Notes: generated by a model not told the origin, from the letters alone. A stretch of DNA of 64,000 nucleotides from Chitinophagaceae bacterium (GCA_016719815.1 JADJYK010000014.1:62001-126000); one strand, 5' to 3'. Numbered from the stretch's first letter, positions 46,533 to 58,142 are shown. Translations and numbers: made by a program.

Positions 46533-48392
46533 TTAATTGGCCCTGCCCAGCATTTCTTCCAACTTCATCGCCAGCTCCGTTTTGGTAATAGGCACACCCA
46601 TCATTTTATTATATCCTTTTGCATCTATTAAAAACTCATCACGGATGATTTTGATAAGCTGCCCATTGTTAATCTCAGGAATCAGTACCGTTTCAAAATT
46701 CTTCAGTATTTCTCCAAGATTTTTGGGGAAAGGTCTGATATAACGCAGATGTGCATGACTTACTGCATGGCCCTGCGCCTGCAGTTCCGCTACTGCCGAC
46801 TTAATAGCCCCATAAGTAGAACCCCAGCCCAGCACAAGAATTTTTCCTTTCCCGGGGCCGCTGTCTAATTTTTGCAGGGGAATATAATCAGCAATTTTAT
46901 CAACCTTCGCCTGGCGCAATTTTATCATTACCTGGTGGTTTTCCGGGTCGTAGCTTACATTTCCTGTAATATCCTGTTTTTCCAGGCCTCCAATACGGTG
47001 TTCCAATCCGGGAGTGCCGGGTACCGCCCATGGCCTTGCCAGTTTTTCATCACGGGCATATGGTTTATATTTTTCTTCTCCTTCAGCCAATTCAGTTTTA
47101 AACTTAACAGGTATTGAAGCCAGTTGGTCTGACGAAGGGAAATTCCAGGGTTCTGCCCCATTGGCAATATATCCGTCAGTTAAGAAAATAACAGGCACCA
47201 TGTGCTGCAGGGAAACCCTTGCGGCTTCATACACGGCTTCAAAACAATCTGCCGGACTGTTGGCAGAAATGATAGGCATTGGAGCTTCTCCATTTCTTCC
47301 ATAATATGCCTGCATCAGGTCACTTTGTTCTGTTTTAGTAGGAAGACCGGTTGAAGGGCCGCCTCGTTGTACGTTTACAATCACCAGCGGAATTTCGAGC
47401 ATCATCGCCAGTCCCATTGCCTCTCCTTTTAAGGCTATGCCAGGACCACTTGATGTGGTAACGCCTAATGCACCCCCATAGCTGGCACCAATAGCAGATG
47501 CAATACCGGCAATTTCATCTTCAGCCTGATAGGTTTTAACACCAAACTCTTTAAATGTACTTAAATCATGAAGGATATCCGAAGCCGGTGTAATTGGATA
47601 TGTACCGAGAAACAAAGGCAATCCACTCTTTTGTGAAGCAGCAATTAAACCCAATGCCACGGCCTGGTTACCCATTACTGAACGGTAAGTACCGGCTTCC
47701 ATTTTGGCCTTTTCAACCGTATAAGTGGTGGTAAACGTTTCGGTAGTATCGCCGTAGTTATAGCCAGCTTGTAATACCCTGATATTACTTTCCAGGATAT
47801 CCGGCTTTTTACCAAATTTCTGTTTAAAAAATTCGATAGTGGTGTTCATGTCACGGTTGTACATCCAGTACAAAAAGCCAAGAACAAACATATTCTTTGC
47901 CCTGTCTTTCTCTTTCATGCCCAGTGCGGTCATATCTTTTAATGCCTCACGGGTCATCTTGGTCACATCTATCTTAATAACATTGTAGTTACCAAGACTT
48001 CCGTCTTCCAATGGATTTACGCCTTCCGGATATTGAGCAAGCCGGAGATTCTTGGGGTCAAAACCATCAGTATTGGCAATGATTTTACCTCCCGGTTTCA
48101 GCGATTTCAGGTTCACTTTTAATGCGGCAGCATTCATGGCAACCAGCACATCTACAGAATCTCCTGGAGTAAATACATTATCAGATGAAAAACGTAACTG
48201 GAAACCACTTACACCCGCCACAGTACCTATCGGGGCCCGGATCTCTGCCGGATAATCGGGAAAAGTAGCCAAATCTATCCCCATCATTGCCGTGTTATTG
48301 GTAAACTGGCTGCCGGTAAGTTGCATACCGTCTCCACTATCCCCGGCAAACTTGATAACCACATCCTGTAACACTTCTGTTTGTCTTGCCAT
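46533..48392 (-). CDS. korA: 2-oxoacid:ferredoxin oxidoreductase, fused gamma-alpha subunit (KorA type)
   Basis: A 619-residue subunit of 2-oxoglutarate:ferredoxin oxidoreductase type. The N-terminal gamma domain has [19 protein letters not shown] and [20 protein letters not shown]; the alpha part has [60 protein letters not shown] and [20 protein letters not shown]. The start MARQTEVLQ at 48392 is preferred to an in-frame site 32 codons upstream, which is in the intergenic region. The thiamine-binding beta subunit (KorB), usually the next gene, is not adjacent, since the neighbour on that strand is not present and convergent genes flank it. The substrate is inferred from the family and not certain. 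Confidence 0.87.
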   Translation of the reverse strand: MARQTEVLQDVVIKFAGDSGDGMQLTGSQFTNNTAMMGIDLATFPDYPAEIRAPIGTVAGVSGFQLRFSSDNVFTPGDSVDVLVAMNAAALKVNLKSLKPGGKIIANTDGFDPKNLRLAQYPEGVNPLEDGSLGNYNVIKIDVTKMTREALKDMTALGMKEKDRAKNMFVLGFLYWMYNRDMNTTIEFFKQKFGKKPDILESNIRVLQAGYNYGDTTETFTTTYTVEKAKMEAGTYRSVMGNQAVALGLIAASQKSGLPLFLGTYPITPASDILHDLSTFKEFGVKTYQAEDEIAGIASAIGASYGGALGVTTSSGPGIALKGEAMGLAMMLEIPLVIVNVQRGGPSTGLPTKTEQSDLMQAYYGRNGEAPMPIISANSPADCFEAVYEAARVSLQHMVPVIFLTDGYIANGAEPWNFPSSDQLASIPVKFKTELAEGEEKYKPYARDEKLARPWAVPGTPGLEHRIGGLEKQDITGNVSYDPENHQVMIKLRQAKVDKIADYIPLQKLDSGPGKGKILVLGWGSTYGAIKSAVAELQAQGHAVSHAHLRYIRPFPKNLGEILKNFETVLIPEINNGQLIKIIRDEFLIDAKGYNKMMGVPITKTELAMKLEEMLGRAN

Positions 48393-48518
48393 TGTATATA
48401 AAATTGTCTGCAAATTTAACACAACTTGGCCATCTGCTGAACATTGATTTTTGTCAACTTTGGCTGATAAACGGGTTTTTTCAACCACAATTAATATATT
48501 GCTATAATAAATAATTCT

Positions 48519-50459
48519 ATGCGTTACCTTTTTAGCCTTTTCCTTTCTGTAGCACTGGTTATTCCTTCTGTTTTAGTAGCCCAGAATGATGATGATATTT
48601 TCGAAGCAAACCGCCTGAAAAAAATATTTCCTGACGACAGGGTTGCTGCCACGCTGGTGGAAGAAGACTATAGCTTTGACCGGGGAAAAAGTGAAGATAA
48701 AATACCGGTAGTTACTGCGACAAAAAACACCAGTATTAACTTCCTCGCCATGAGAGAAAGAGCAGGCATCCAATACTTCGACTTTTACAACTCCTTTACC
48801 AAAATCACTTCCTTTAAGCAATTGGAAAAAACGAAGGGGATGTTTGGCATAAAGAAGAATTACAACGTAGGCTATGCAATTGACCGCTCGGCCAGTTCAA
48901 GTGAGTTTTTTTCAGATGATAGCAGGGTTAAATTTTTTAACATCAGCTTCAGCGGCTACGGTGATGTAACCCGTGTTGAAACAGAGAAAAAATATTTCGA
49001 TAGCAAATACCTGACCTCTGTCTATTTTCATACCTGGTTTCCTGCAAAAGAAAAAACTATCCGCTTTAAAGTGCCGGAGTGGCTTCAACTGGATATTCGT
49101 GAGTTCAATTTTGAAGGTTATAAAATTACAAAACAGAAAACACAGGAAAAGGGCTATATAGTCTACACATATAAACTGCAAAATCTTATTGCCCTTAAAA
49201 ACGAAAGCAAAGCTATTGGCGTAGCCTATCAATGGCCGCACCTGATGCTGGTTGTAAAATCCTTTAATTACGATGGAAAAGATGAGAAAGGGTTTGGCAG
49301 TGTGGCCGATCTGTATAATTGGTACAATTACCTGTATAAAAAAAGTGAAAATAAACCTGATGAACTGAAAGCAAAAGTAGAGGAGCTCATAAAAGGAAAA
49401 TCAACAGAGACTGACAAAACAAGAACTATTTTCTATTGGATACAGGATAATATCCGGTATATAGCATTTGAAGACGGTCTCGCCGGGTTCATACCTGCAA
49501 CAGCACAGGATGTATATAAATCGAAGTATGGTGATTGCAAAGGCATGGCCAACCTGATGACCGAGATGCTGAAACTTGCCGGCCTGCAGGCATACATGAC
49601 CTGGATAGGCACACGTCACATTCCTTACGATTATTCATTGCCTTCACTTGCTGTTGACAATCACTGCATCAGTACCGTTGTTATTGGCGGAAAAGAATAT
49701 TTTCTTGACGGTACTGAAAAGTATATCCCGTTTGGAGATTATGCCTGGCGTATCCAGGGCAAAGAAGTTCTGATTGGAAAGGGCGATAAATATGATGTAA
49801 AAAAAGTACCCTTACAGGAGATAGATAAAAGTAAAGTACTTACACAAACCAGCTTTCAGCTAAAAGATAATGTGCTGAAAGGGCATGTAAAAGTCACCCT
49901 CACCGGTGAGCAACGCACCAGCTTCCACCAGTATTACCACGATTTGCCGTCAGATGATAAAAAGAAAACAATCCAAAAATTTCTGGAGTTCGGAAATAAA
50001 AATCTCGTTGTAAGTAATATAAAAACATCTGACCTTAACAACAGGGAAATTGCTGTAATTTTTGAAGGAGACATCGACCTGAGCAATTATGTTATAACCG
50101 AAGACAAGGAGATATATGTAGGCATCGATTTTTTTCCTGAAGATTTAAGCGGTTATATTCCGGATAAAGACCGGCAAAGGGACTATGAACTGCATGCAGC
50201 CTATGTTGCGCAGGACGAAACAGAACTGCTACTGCCTGCCGGATACAAAGTTGTTTCGTATCCAGCCGCCATTAATGAAAAAGCTGCCGATTATGAAGTA
50301 AGCGGTTCATATTCTGTAAAAGATAATAAAGTAACTTTTAAAAAAGTGTTATCCCTCAACTCCGGAAGAATTAAAAAGGCGGATTTTGAAAACTGGAAAA
50401 GTTTTACAAAAAAGCTGAAGGACTTTAACAGCAACCTTATCCTGATAAAAAAACCTTAA
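48519..50459 (+). CDS. Secreted DUF3857/transglutaminase-like protein with catalytic triad
   Basis: A 646-residue protein with signal peptide ([15 protein letters not shown]), an N-terminal beta domain (about 20-250) and a transglutaminase-like core: [20 protein letters not shown], the Cys in [20 protein letters not shown], His in [13 protein letters not shown] and Asp in [18 protein letters not shown]-terminal beta region follows. The triad suggests thiol peptidase or transamidase activity in the periplasm; substrates are unknown. The next gene encodes a second DUF3857-type protein on the same strand 23 bases away. Confidence 0.8.
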   Translation: MRYLFSLFLSVALVIPSVLVAQNDDDIFEANRLKKIFPDDRVAATLVEEDYSFDRGKSEDKIPVVTATKNTSINFLAMRERAGIQYFDFYNSFTKITSFKQLEKTKGMFGIKKNYNVGYAIDRSASSSEFFSDDSRVKFFNISFSGYGDVTRVETEKKYFDSKYLTSVYFHTWFPAKEKTIRFKVPEWLQLDIREFNFEGYKITKQKTQEKGYIVYTYKLQNLIALKNESKAIGVAYQWPHLMLVVKSFNYDGKDEKGFGSVADLYNWYNYLYKKSENKPDELKAKVEELIKGKSTETDKTRTIFYWIQDNIRYIAFEDGLAGFIPATAQDVYKSKYGDCKGMANLMTEMLKLAGLQAYMTWIGTRHIPYDYSLPSLAVDNHCISTVVIGGKEYFLDGTEKYIPFGDYAWRIQGKEVLIGKGDKYDVKKVPLQEIDKSKVLTQTSFQLKDNVLKGHVKVTLTGEQRTSFHQYYHDLPSDDKKKTIQKFLEFGNKNLVVSNIKTSDLNNREIAVIFEGDIDLSNYVITEDKEIYVGIDFFPEDLSGYIPDKDRQRDYELHAAYVAQDETELLLPAGYKVVSYPAAINEKAADYEVSGSYSVKDNKVTFKKVLSLNSGRIKKADFENWKSFTKKLKDFNSNLILIKKP

Positions 50460-50482
50460 CTCCCCCAGTTTAATCTTCGATA

Positions 50483-52632
50483 ATGAAAAAAATATTCATC
50501 TTTATCATTGCAATTGCATTGTCCTCATTGTCCTTTTCTCAAGACAACGAAGACACATTTTCACCTTCCAAACTTGAGTCTATCGCAAAAAATATGAAAT
50601 CTGTTTGGGATGATCCAGATCCCGATTTTGCAGTTTCTTTAGTACCTGACAAGTGGAAAGAAGAAAGTGGTGTTATTATTGCCCAAAAAACAAAGTTTGC
50701 CTTTGATAAAGACGCTAATAAACTGGCAGTATATGAAATAACCAGGCGAAAGATAAAGCTGAATGACCGTGATGCCGTAAACAATTACTCTGCGATTTAC
50801 TTCAGGATAGGCTCAGCAAATGACGGAGCCGGAATAAAAATTATTAAAGCAAATGGCAGTACTCAGGAAGTTTCACTCCGCAATGCTGTTTTTATTGAAG
50901 ATGCTGATGATGTGCCGGATGCCTTCACCCCATACATTGGCAAAGCAAATACCTACATTGACAAAAGCAAAAGCAAAGTAACGTATTACAAAGTTGCAGT
51001 TCCGGATTTGGACCCGGGAGATATAATTGATTATAGCACCATCTTCTATGACGACAACACAGTTAAGAAAATGAGCTATATAGAGTTTGACCCTATATAT
51101 TTTGTTTGTGCCCGAGAGTATCCTGTACTCAGTCAGAAATTTGAGATTGACACCGACAATAACTCATTTGTAAATTCAAAATCTACAATGGGCGCACCGG
51201 TTTTTAAAGAAACAGGTAACAGCAATGGCGAATATATGTGGGAAGACAGCAACAGGGAAAAAATAAGTGACACCAGGTGGGTGAACCGGCTGATTGAATT
51301 GCCACTGCTGAAATTCCAGATTGTATTTTCAAGAAGTGAAAACCGTTCCGATCTTTTTATTGGCGACAGGGGTGAACTGAAACAGAACATCACACCGCAG
51401 GAACTGGCCAAAAAAATGAACAACCTCTATAACAAACTGGATGGTTCCTATTATTACACAATGGCAAAAGCTTACCTGAAACAAATTGGCTACGCCGATT
51501 TAAGAGAGGATGATTTCATTCAAAAAATATATTATATTCTCAGGCATATCTCCTTTTACAGGGCCAATGGCTTCTCCAGTGAATTATTTGCTTCCTGCCT
51601 TACCCAATGTCTTGACCTGAGAAAAATACCCTATGATTTAATTGTAACAACACCCCTCACCCTTACCAAACCCGAAAACATCATCTTCAGAACCGAGCCG
51701 GAATGGATGGTAAGAGTTAAAGATAAATTCATCTTTAATGCCACACTTTTCTCAAATCCATACGACCTGCGCCAGGAGTTTTTGAACACACCAGCTTATA
51801 TTATTTCTTTAGGCAAAAATCCAACAGCAACACCCGTTACATTGCCAGGTACAAAAGTGGAAGATAACGTAATGACCAATACTGTTGCTGCTTCTATGGA
51901 TACCGCCACAAGAAATATGAGTGTGGCACTGCAAAAAACAATAACAGGGTTCAGAAAAAAGGGATACAATACCGAAGCACTGATTTACACAACAGCCCTG
52001 GATGATGACCACCGCAGCTATGGAGGCGAGGATGACATCAGGGCAGGAATGAAAGGGGCTGTGCTTGACAGCTATGAAGAAAAGCTGAGAGAACGAAAAA
52101 AAGAAGACAAGACCCGTAAACTGGAACATATGAAGGAGGAACTGGCCGGCTATTACGATAATGTAACAGCCTGCACTGAATTTACACTTAATGCAGACGG
52201 ACGTACCTGGCGCAAGCAGGAACTAAACTATACCAGCAAGTTTGAGTTGGGCGACATGGTAAAATCGCCGGCGACAACCTGCTGGTGTCTGTGCCTGGCC
52301 TTATTGGCGACCAGTTATTTATACCTCAGGAGGACCGCATCCGTGAGGTGGATGCTTACATGGGCTATCCGGAAGTTATCCGCAATGTTATCAATTTTAC
52401 CATACCGTCTGGCTATAAGGCAGTTGGTATTCAAAATCTGAATATGAACCTGGAAAATGAAGTGGGTACATTTGCTGTGCAAGCTTCAGTTGAAGGAAAC
52501 ACCCTGAATATTCTTGTAAAGAAGCATTACAAGAATGGAACAGTGAAAAAAGAAGACTGGTCTAAATTAGTCGCCATGCTGGATGCAGCCTTTAACTTTT
52601 CGCAAAAGAAAGTGTTGCTGAAGAAACAATAG
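50483..52632 (+). CDS. Secreted DUF3857-domain protein (one frameshift)
   Basis: About 716 residues when repaired. Signal peptide (IFIFIIAIALSSLSFSQ), then the DUF3857 region (RRKIKLNDRDAVNNYSAIYF, KANTYIDKSKSKVTYYKVAV, VPDLDPGDIIDYSTIFYD) and a transglutaminase-like core in which the usual GDCK motif is not seen; FASCLTQCLDLRKIPYDLIV stands there. The frame is lost at 52259-52264: one added A in the run after GTA joins MVK to IAGDNLLVSVPGLIGDQ and the rest, ending SQKKVLLKKQ. It forms a pair with the preceding gene and perhaps is a catalytically inactive partner. Confidence 0.72.
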
Positions 52633-52659
52633 AAATTTGAAAGTAGCAGAAAAAAAACG

Positions 52660-54012
52660 CTACTTCTCAAACAACTTATCCTTTGGCACTACTTTCACCT
52701 TCATGCCTGTTTTCAATTTTTTGCTGATGGCATTGTATGGCCCGATCACCACTTCTTCCCCGGGTTTCAGGCCGCTTACTATTTGTATATAGTTAATATC
52801 CTGTATTCCTGTTTTTACCACTACTTTTTTCACCTTTTCATCTTTCTGTAATACATACACCACTTCTTCCAGTTCGTCGCCGCTTTCGGCAGTGGCGGCA
52901 TCCATATCATTCGCTTCTTTGCCTCTCGATTCGTTCTCTTCCTTCTTCTTATCCTCCATGCTCTTGTCACTGCCTTTTACCCTTGCATTAACAGCCGTCA
53001 TCGGTACGGCCAATACATTATCCACCCGTTTTGTTTTTATATCGGCGCTGGCGTTCATGCCGGGTCTGAAGGGAAAAGTAAGATTTGTCAAATCCTTATA
53101 TGAATCCCTGTCAATTCTTATTCTCACTTCATAGTTTGTTACATCGTTTGAAGAGGCAAGTGATGAAGACTTGGTGCTACTGGCGATTTTCGTAACCACT
53201 CCTTTAAACTTTCTGTTGTTGTAAGCATCCACTTCCACATCGGCAGAATCGCCAATTGAAATTTTTACAATATCGTTTTCCCCCACATCCACCCGTACTT
53301 CCAGTCCGCTCATATCGGCAACGGTCATCATTTCTGTCCCTACATTAAACGTACTCCCGGCCACACTCTCCCCCTTTTTCACTTTCAGTGAAGAAATAAC
53401 ACCATCCATCGGGGCAACAATTGTTGTCCGGCTCAGATCTTTATTGGCTTTACTCAATCCTGTTTTTGTGGACTGCACACTGGCCTGCAGACTCTTAATA
53501 TTTTGCTGTGCTGCATTGTAATTCGCCTGAGCTGAGCGAAGGGTGCTTTCGTATTGCTCCAACTCGGCTTTGGATATTACCTTCTGGTCGAACAGGGCTT
53601 TATTCCTGTCGTATGTCTGCCTGGCAATATCAAGACTGGCCTTCAGTGATTCAATTGCGGCCTTGCTGTTATCCACCGTTGCCTCAGTTTGGTTAACCCT
53701 TGATGCAGCCTCATCCCGTTGTAAAGCGTATATATCTGCATAGATGCGGGCAAGGACCTCTCCTTTCCTGACAGTATCTCCTTCTTCTACGTTCAGTTCA
53801 GTAATTTGTCCTGAAATGTCAGGACTGATTTTCACTTCCACTTCGGGATAAATTTTCCCGCTTGCATTTACCGACTCAACTATGGTGCGGTTAGCTGCTT
53901 TTTCAACAGCTACCTTTTCCGCTTTATCGCCACTGTTCATTCCTTTCACTACAAGAAAAAGAACAGCAAGTACTCCTGCAATTATTAAAAACCATTTTAG
54001 CTTTTTATTCAT
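52660..54012 (-). CDS. Periplasmic efflux adaptor (HlyD/MacA-like)
   Basis: A 450-residue membrane fusion protein with an N-terminal helix (WFLIIAGVLAVLFLVVKG), a lipoyl half (VEVKISPDISGQITELNVEE), a long coiled coil (about 100-180), a second lipoyl half (TTIVAPMDGVISSLKVKKGE) and beta-barrel domain (GMNASADIKTKRVDNVLAVP). A highly charged Lys/Glu/Asp insert (around 335-365) is unusual. It starts 50 bases after the TolC gene stop, so outer and inner parts of one pump are encoded together. The ABC permease or RND pump is not adjacent; MacB is the most likely partner type. Confidence 0.88.
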   Translation of the reverse strand: MNKKLKWFLIIAGVLAVLFLVVKGMNSGDKAEKVAVEKAANRTIVESVNASGKIYPEVEVKISPDISGQITELNVEEGDTVRKGEVLARIYADIYALQRDEAASRVNQTEATVDNSKAAIESLKASLDIARQTYDRNKALFDQKVISKAELEQYESTLRSAQANYNAAQQNIKSLQASVQSTKTGLSKANKDLSRTTIVAPMDGVISSLKVKKGESVAGSTFNVGTEMMTVADMSGLEVRVDVGENDIVKISIGDSADVEVDAYNNRKFKGVVTKIASSTKSSSLASSNDVTNYEVRIRIDRDSYKDLTNLTFPFRPGMNASADIKTKRVDNVLAVPMTAVNARVKGSDKSMEDKKKEENESRGKEANDMDAATAESGDELEEVVYVLQKDEKVKKVVVKTGIQDINYIQIVSGLKPGEEVVIGPYNAISKKLKTGMKVKVVPKDKLFEK

Positions 54013-54062
54013 AGTGCAAATTTGAAACTAACATTAATTTTTTTATCATTATCAATTAACCC

Positions 54063-55511
54063 TTACAACTTCAATCCCTGTCCTTTGTAAAATTCCAGCA
54101 ACTTCATCTTAAACACATAATCAAACTGGGAATACAATGCCTGAATCTTTGCCTTCAGCACATTGTTCTGGCTGTTCAGTAAATCGTAAGTTGACAACAG
54201 GTTAAGGGCATATCTTTTGTTAGCAAAATCGTATGCCTTTTCAGCCGTCTGAACTGCTTTTGAATCAGCATTAAATTTTTGCAAAGAAGCAGTAGCGTCA
54301 TTATACGCCTTATAGATATCCTGCTTCAGTTGCATATCGCCCTGCTCTTTTTGCAGTTCAAATTGCTGAACATTTAATTTACTTCTCTCCCATATCGTAC
54401 GGGCCTGCTTATTATTAAAAAGAGGAACGTTGATATTAATACCCACACTTTGACCAAAGTTGTTGTTGAACTGACTGGGAATTGCCGAGGGTTTATAGTA
54501 AGCCACTACATCCGTTCCGTCAATAAAAACCGGCACCTCAACCGGGTAATAAACGCCGCTGGCATTAGCCCTGGCGCCGGAATTGGAATAACCGGTAAGC
54601 ACTTTGTTATAGACGGGCTTCTTTTTAAAATTAACAGCACTGGTGTATAAACTGCCAAAGGCAGAAATCGTTGGATACATACTTCCCCTTGCAGCCGCAA
54701 CAGATTTCTGTGCCGATTGAATTCTTATCTCATTAACCTTTTGCTGGGGCATAAATTTTACAGCCATCAAATAAACGGCATCGGGTTGTAAGTCTGCCAG
54801 CGGTACAATGGGAATAGAGGCAACCGGAGGTGTTTCCACATCAAAAGCGGTGGCAGCATCTACGTTCAGCAATGCCTTCATCTGAAGTAAAAATTGCTGG
54901 GCTGAAGCCTCAGCACTTACCAGTGAAGAACTGTCTCTTGCCAGTTGCGCTTCCAGTTCTAAGGCATTCAGTTCTGGCAAAGAACCTGCATCAACTTTTT
55001 TACGGGTGGTTTCTAATTGTGTCTGAGTCTGGCTGATTTGAACTTTCGCCAGGTTTATTTGTTCTTTCGCAAGTAATATTTGCAGGTAAGCAACGGCAAC
55101 ATTCAGCGCCACATCATCCTGCACTTTTTTTGTTGGTGCCTTATCAGCTTCCCAGGTAAGCGTCGCTGCCTCAATAGTACTTTTCTTTGAAAACCAGTTG
55201 AAGATGGTAACACCTGATTGGAACTGCCTCCCCAGGTTAAGGTAATTATTATCTTCCAATACACCAGTGGTAGGATTTTCTGAACGGCCAAGCCTGTATC
55301 CAACGCTGCTTCCAAAATTGAGAGTGGGTAATTTACCAGCCTTATCCTGCTCATAGTTCAAAGCAGAAAATCTTGACTGAAGGTCCGTCTGCCGTACAGA
55401 AATATTATTCTTTATAGCATGGTTTACACAACGGAGAAAATCCCATTTTTCCTGGCTGCTTGCCACTAAGGCATAGAGGAGAAAAGAAGCCAGAACGATT
55501 CCTTTTTTCAT
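54063..55511 (-). CDS. TolC-family outer-membrane efflux protein
   Basis: About 482 residues from MKKGIVLASFLLYALVASSQ (signal peptide) with the OEP double repeat: WDFLRCVNHAIKNNISVRQT and NLAKVQISQTQTQLETTRKK in the first, SVGININVPLFNNKQARTIW and AEKAYDFANKRYALNLLSTY in the second. The latter has the characteristic Y-x-x-G-x-x-x-x-x-D-L-L-like end (STYDLLNSQN). It forms the exit duct for the adaptor gene that follows on the same strand. A start nine codons upstream is possible but lacks a signal peptide. The frame is intact. Confidence 0.92.
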   Translation of the reverse strand: MKKGIVLASFLLYALVASSQEKWDFLRCVNHAIKNNISVRQTDLQSRFSALNYEQDKAGKLPTLNFGSSVGYRLGRSENPTTGVLEDNNYLNLGRQFQSGVTIFNWFSKKSTIEAATLTWEADKAPTKKVQDDVALNVAVAYLQILLAKEQINLAKVQISQTQTQLETTRKKVDAGSLPELNALELEAQLARDSSSLVSAEASAQQFLLQMKALLNVDAATAFDVETPPVASIPIVPLADLQPDAVYLMAVKFMPQQKVNEIRIQSAQKSVAAARGSMYPTISAFGSLYTSAVNFKKKPVYNKVLTGYSNSGARANASGVYYPVEVPVFIDGTDVVAYYKPSAIPSQFNNNFGQSVGININVPLFNNKQARTIWERSKLNVQQFELQKEQGDMQLKQDIYKAYNDATASLQKFNADSKAVQTAEKAYDFANKRYALNLLSTYDLLNSQNNVLKAKIQALYSQFDYVFKMKLLEFYKGQGLKL

Positions 55512-55574
55512 AATAGGCAAAGTTATGCGAATTGTCAAAGGGAGTTAAGGCCTTTTTTGTAAGCGGTAGTTAAA

Positions 55575-56741
55575 TCATTCCGGCACATTTGCCAGTGCCT
55601 GCTCCAGGTCATTTACAAGGTAGCCCGGCTCTTCCAGACCGGCATACATACGGATGAAACGATGCTCTGTATTATCCGGGTCAAAATCCGCTACCGGTAT
55701 CCCGGCACATTTAGGGATGACGAGACTTTCATGCCCACCCCAGCTTACAGCCATCATAATATGCCGAAGTGATTCGCAGAAGGTTACAATATCTTCCCGC
55801 CGGCGGGTTTTTAATACGAAAGTAAAAAGGCCGCAAGCTCCCGACATCTGCTTCCGGGCAAGTTCATACTGCGGAAACGTCTCATCAAGTGGAAAAAGAA
55901 TGCTCTCCACTTTTGGATGCTGCTTAATGTATTCAACAACTGTGGCAGTGGTTTTTGTTATCCGCTGAATCCGGGCAGGTAGTGTTCGTAATCCCCTTAT
56001 CAGCAACCAGGCGTTAAACGGTTGTATTCCGCTGCCAATGTTCAGGTACTCACTGTCGAAAATTTTCTTCATCATCGTTTTGGTACCGCATAATACACCA
56101 CCCAGCGTATCGCTGTGGCCGCCAATATACTTTGTAGCAGTCTGCATAGCCATATCAATACCCATCTCAATGGGCTTTTGATACAGGGGTGTACAATAGC
56201 TGTTATCAAGTAAAGTAATGATGCCTTTTGATTTTGCATAATCAGCCACTTCTTTAATGGGCTGAATGGCAAAATCCCAGCTGTTGGGTGATTCGAGATA
56301 ATAGAAGCTGGTATTATCATTTGTCGCATTCTTCCAGTTCTCAATATCAGCACCGTCAATATAAGTAACCGAAACGTTAAACCGGGGCAACACCACATCA
56401 AACATACGCTGCGCCCATGTATAAGGCTTGGCCACCGAAACGATATGGTCGCCTGATTTAATGTTAGCCAAAATACCTGCAAATATGGCTGCTGCACCGT
56501 TGTTAAAAACTAAGCAATCCTCAGCGCCATCCATTGCCGCCAGTTTTTTACGCAGAATATCCACAGTCGGATTCAATCCTCTGCTGTAGAGATACCCTTG
56601 CATCTCATCCTCAAACGCCTGAGTCAAATCTGCCACTTTCTTAAAAGGAAAATTGCTGGTTTGCATAATGGGTGGAGAAACAGCATGGAAATAGAATTCA
56701 CGGTCGTCACCCAGTTCATTTATGATTTGCGAAATATCCAT
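55575..56741 (-). CDS. Cys/Met metabolism PLP-dependent enzyme
   Basis: A 388-residue enzyme of the cystathionine gamma-synthase/lyase family. Seen are QGYLYSRGLNPTVDILRKKL, AAMDGAEDCLVFNNGAAAIF, ITLLDNSYCTPLYQKPIEMG, the PLP Lys in MQTATKYIGGHSDTLGGVL and LGGHESLVIPKC-like SWGGHESLVIPKC. Without further data it could be a beta-lyase, gamma-lyase or gamma-synthase. It overlaps the upstream amino-acid permease gene by 22 bases, indicating translational coupling and that its substrate is imported. Confidence 0.88.
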   Translation of the reverse strand: MDISQIINELGDDREFYFHAVSPPIMQTSNFPFKKVADLTQAFEDEMQGYLYSRGLNPTVDILRKKLAAMDGAEDCLVFNNGAAAIFAGILANIKSGDHIVSVAKPYTWAQRMFDVVLPRFNVSVTYIDGADIENWKNATNDNTSFYYLESPNSWDFAIQPIKEVADYAKSKGIITLLDNSYCTPLYQKPIEMGIDMAMQTATKYIGGHSDTLGGVLCGTKTMMKKIFDSEYLNIGSGIQPFNAWLLIRGLRTLPARIQRITKTTATVVEYIKQHPKVESILFPLDETFPQYELARKQMSGACGLFTFVLKTRRREDIVTFCESLRHIMMAVSWGGHESLVIPKCAGIPVADFDPDNTEHRFIRMYAGLEEPGYLVNDLEQALANVPE

Positions 56742-58069
56742 CGCACTATTTTTTTATGATAAACCAAAAAATATAAACCAAGGAAAAGGGCTAATAAACC
56801 AGTGCCAATCAGCGCCGCATTTACATCCTTAATAACCACCCCTACTGCAATCATAAAATAACTGAACACAAAAAATGCTGCCAGTATAGGCGTAATTTTA
56901 TTCCAGGTCCCGGTTATCATTTCCTGGTTTTGTTTTCTTTTCCGCAAAACAAATAACGTAGCAGCTGATGTACTCATCCCAATGCTATCCAGAAACATAG
57001 TAAAGTTCAGGATATTATCTACACCTTTTCCAAAGAAGGTGACAACTATGGTAATGATTGAAAAAGTGGCCAATCCCACCACCAATGCTTCCGTTTTTTT
57101 ATGCCTGTAAGAAAATATTTTTGGCAACACTCCGTCTATACTCATTGCATACATTACTCTTGGGTTGCTCATAAGTAATATGTTTACATAAGCTAAAACA
57201 GAAAGAAACATTAACGCATCAAATACTTTTCCTCCGCCTTTGCCAAACCATGCTTCACAAAGTAATGCCCCAATAGCTGATGCATTTTTCATTTTGTCAT
57301 AACCAATTACCTGGGAATAGGCAACATTAATAAGAAGGTAAAGCAAAATCACAATGATAATTCCGATAATAATCCCCTTTGGAATATCCCGTGTACTCTT
57401 TACTTCCCCGCCAAAGTTGATGGTTTGCTGATACCCTCCGTATGCAAAACAAACAGGTATAAGAGAGATAACGAATAATGAAAAGGCATTTTTATCATTT
57501 AAGGTAAAAAGCGGAGAACCTTCTTCGTAGCCATGTGGCTCTATTAACACACCCCTGAACAATGCTGAAATCAGTAATACCATCAGGCCCACTTTGATAA
57601 TTATAAGAACATTTTGAGTTCGGCTGCTTGTTTTCAAGCCAAACAGATTAACAACAAAGAAAATAGCAACGGCAGCAATAGCAACAATGGTATTGAAAAT
57701 AATACCGCTGGGCTTCCGATAAAGCAAATCGCTAACATAATCTGCACCTATTAATGCCACAACAGCCAATGAAGCAGCATTGCTGATAAGTATAATTGCA
57801 TTTACCGAAAAACCCACCGACGGATGATAACACTCTGCAAAAACTTTATAATAGCCTCCCATTGCAGGAAGCCGTTGTCCGATTTCAGCATAGGTTAATG
57901 CACCGCAAAGTGCAATCAGTCCTCCTGCAATCCACAAAAGAAAAAATATGGAACTGGTACCGGAAGTAGCTGCTACAGAAGCCGGGTTCCTGAAAATCCC
58001 CATTCCAATTACAAGACTAACTACAATCAGACTTACATCAAGCAGGTTTAGTTTGTTCTTTGCACTCAT
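56720..58069 (-). CDS. APC-superfamily amino-acid permease
   Basis: About 449 residues with 12 predicted helices. Family pattern: LLDVSLIVVSLVIGMGIFRN, the unwound helix with GG in FFLLWIAGGLIALCGALTYA, EIGQRLPAMGGYYKVFAECY, SLIPVCFAYGGYQQTINFGG and EVKSTRDIPKGIIIGI. These are typical of amino acid/polyamine antiporters. ATG 58069 (MSAKNKLNLL) is preferred to one five codons upstream. Its last 22 bases overlap the PLP-enzyme gene, so the pair is likely an uptake-and-use module for a sulfur amino acid. The start is next to the promoter region of the divergent riboswitch. Confidence 0.9.
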   Translation of the reverse strand: MSAKNKLNLLDVSLIVVSLVIGMGIFRNPASVAATSGTSSIFFLLWIAGGLIALCGALTYAEIGQRLPAMGGYYKVFAECYHPSVGFSVNAIILISNAASLAVVALIGADYVSDLLYRKPSGIIFNTIVAIAAVAIFFVVNLFGLKTSSRTQNVLIIIKVGLMVLLISALFRGVLIEPHGYEEGSPLFTLNDKNAFSLFVISLIPVCFAYGGYQQTINFGGEVKSTRDIPKGIIIGIIIVILLYLLINVAYSQVIGYDKMKNASAIGALLCEAWFGKGGGKVFDALMFLSVLAYVNILLMSNPRVMYAMSIDGVLPKIFSYRHKKTEALVVGLATFSIITIVVTFFGKGVDNILNFTMFLDSIGMSTSAATLFVLRKRKQNQEMITGTWNKITPILAAFFVFSYFMIAVGVVIKDVNAALIGTGLLALFLGLYFLVYHKKIVRWIFRKS

Positions 58070-58142
58070 AGTTGAAAGGTACAAAGAACATAAGAAAACA
58101 TACCTGTGTATAACTCAAACATATTTAATCATCTACAGCATA

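Noticed and set aside
55800..55812. CCGCCGGCGG palindrome in the PLP-enzyme gene
   Set aside because: It encodes TRRRE in a helix where Arg runs are plausible, and it lacks the CCTGCCTG core of the other elements.
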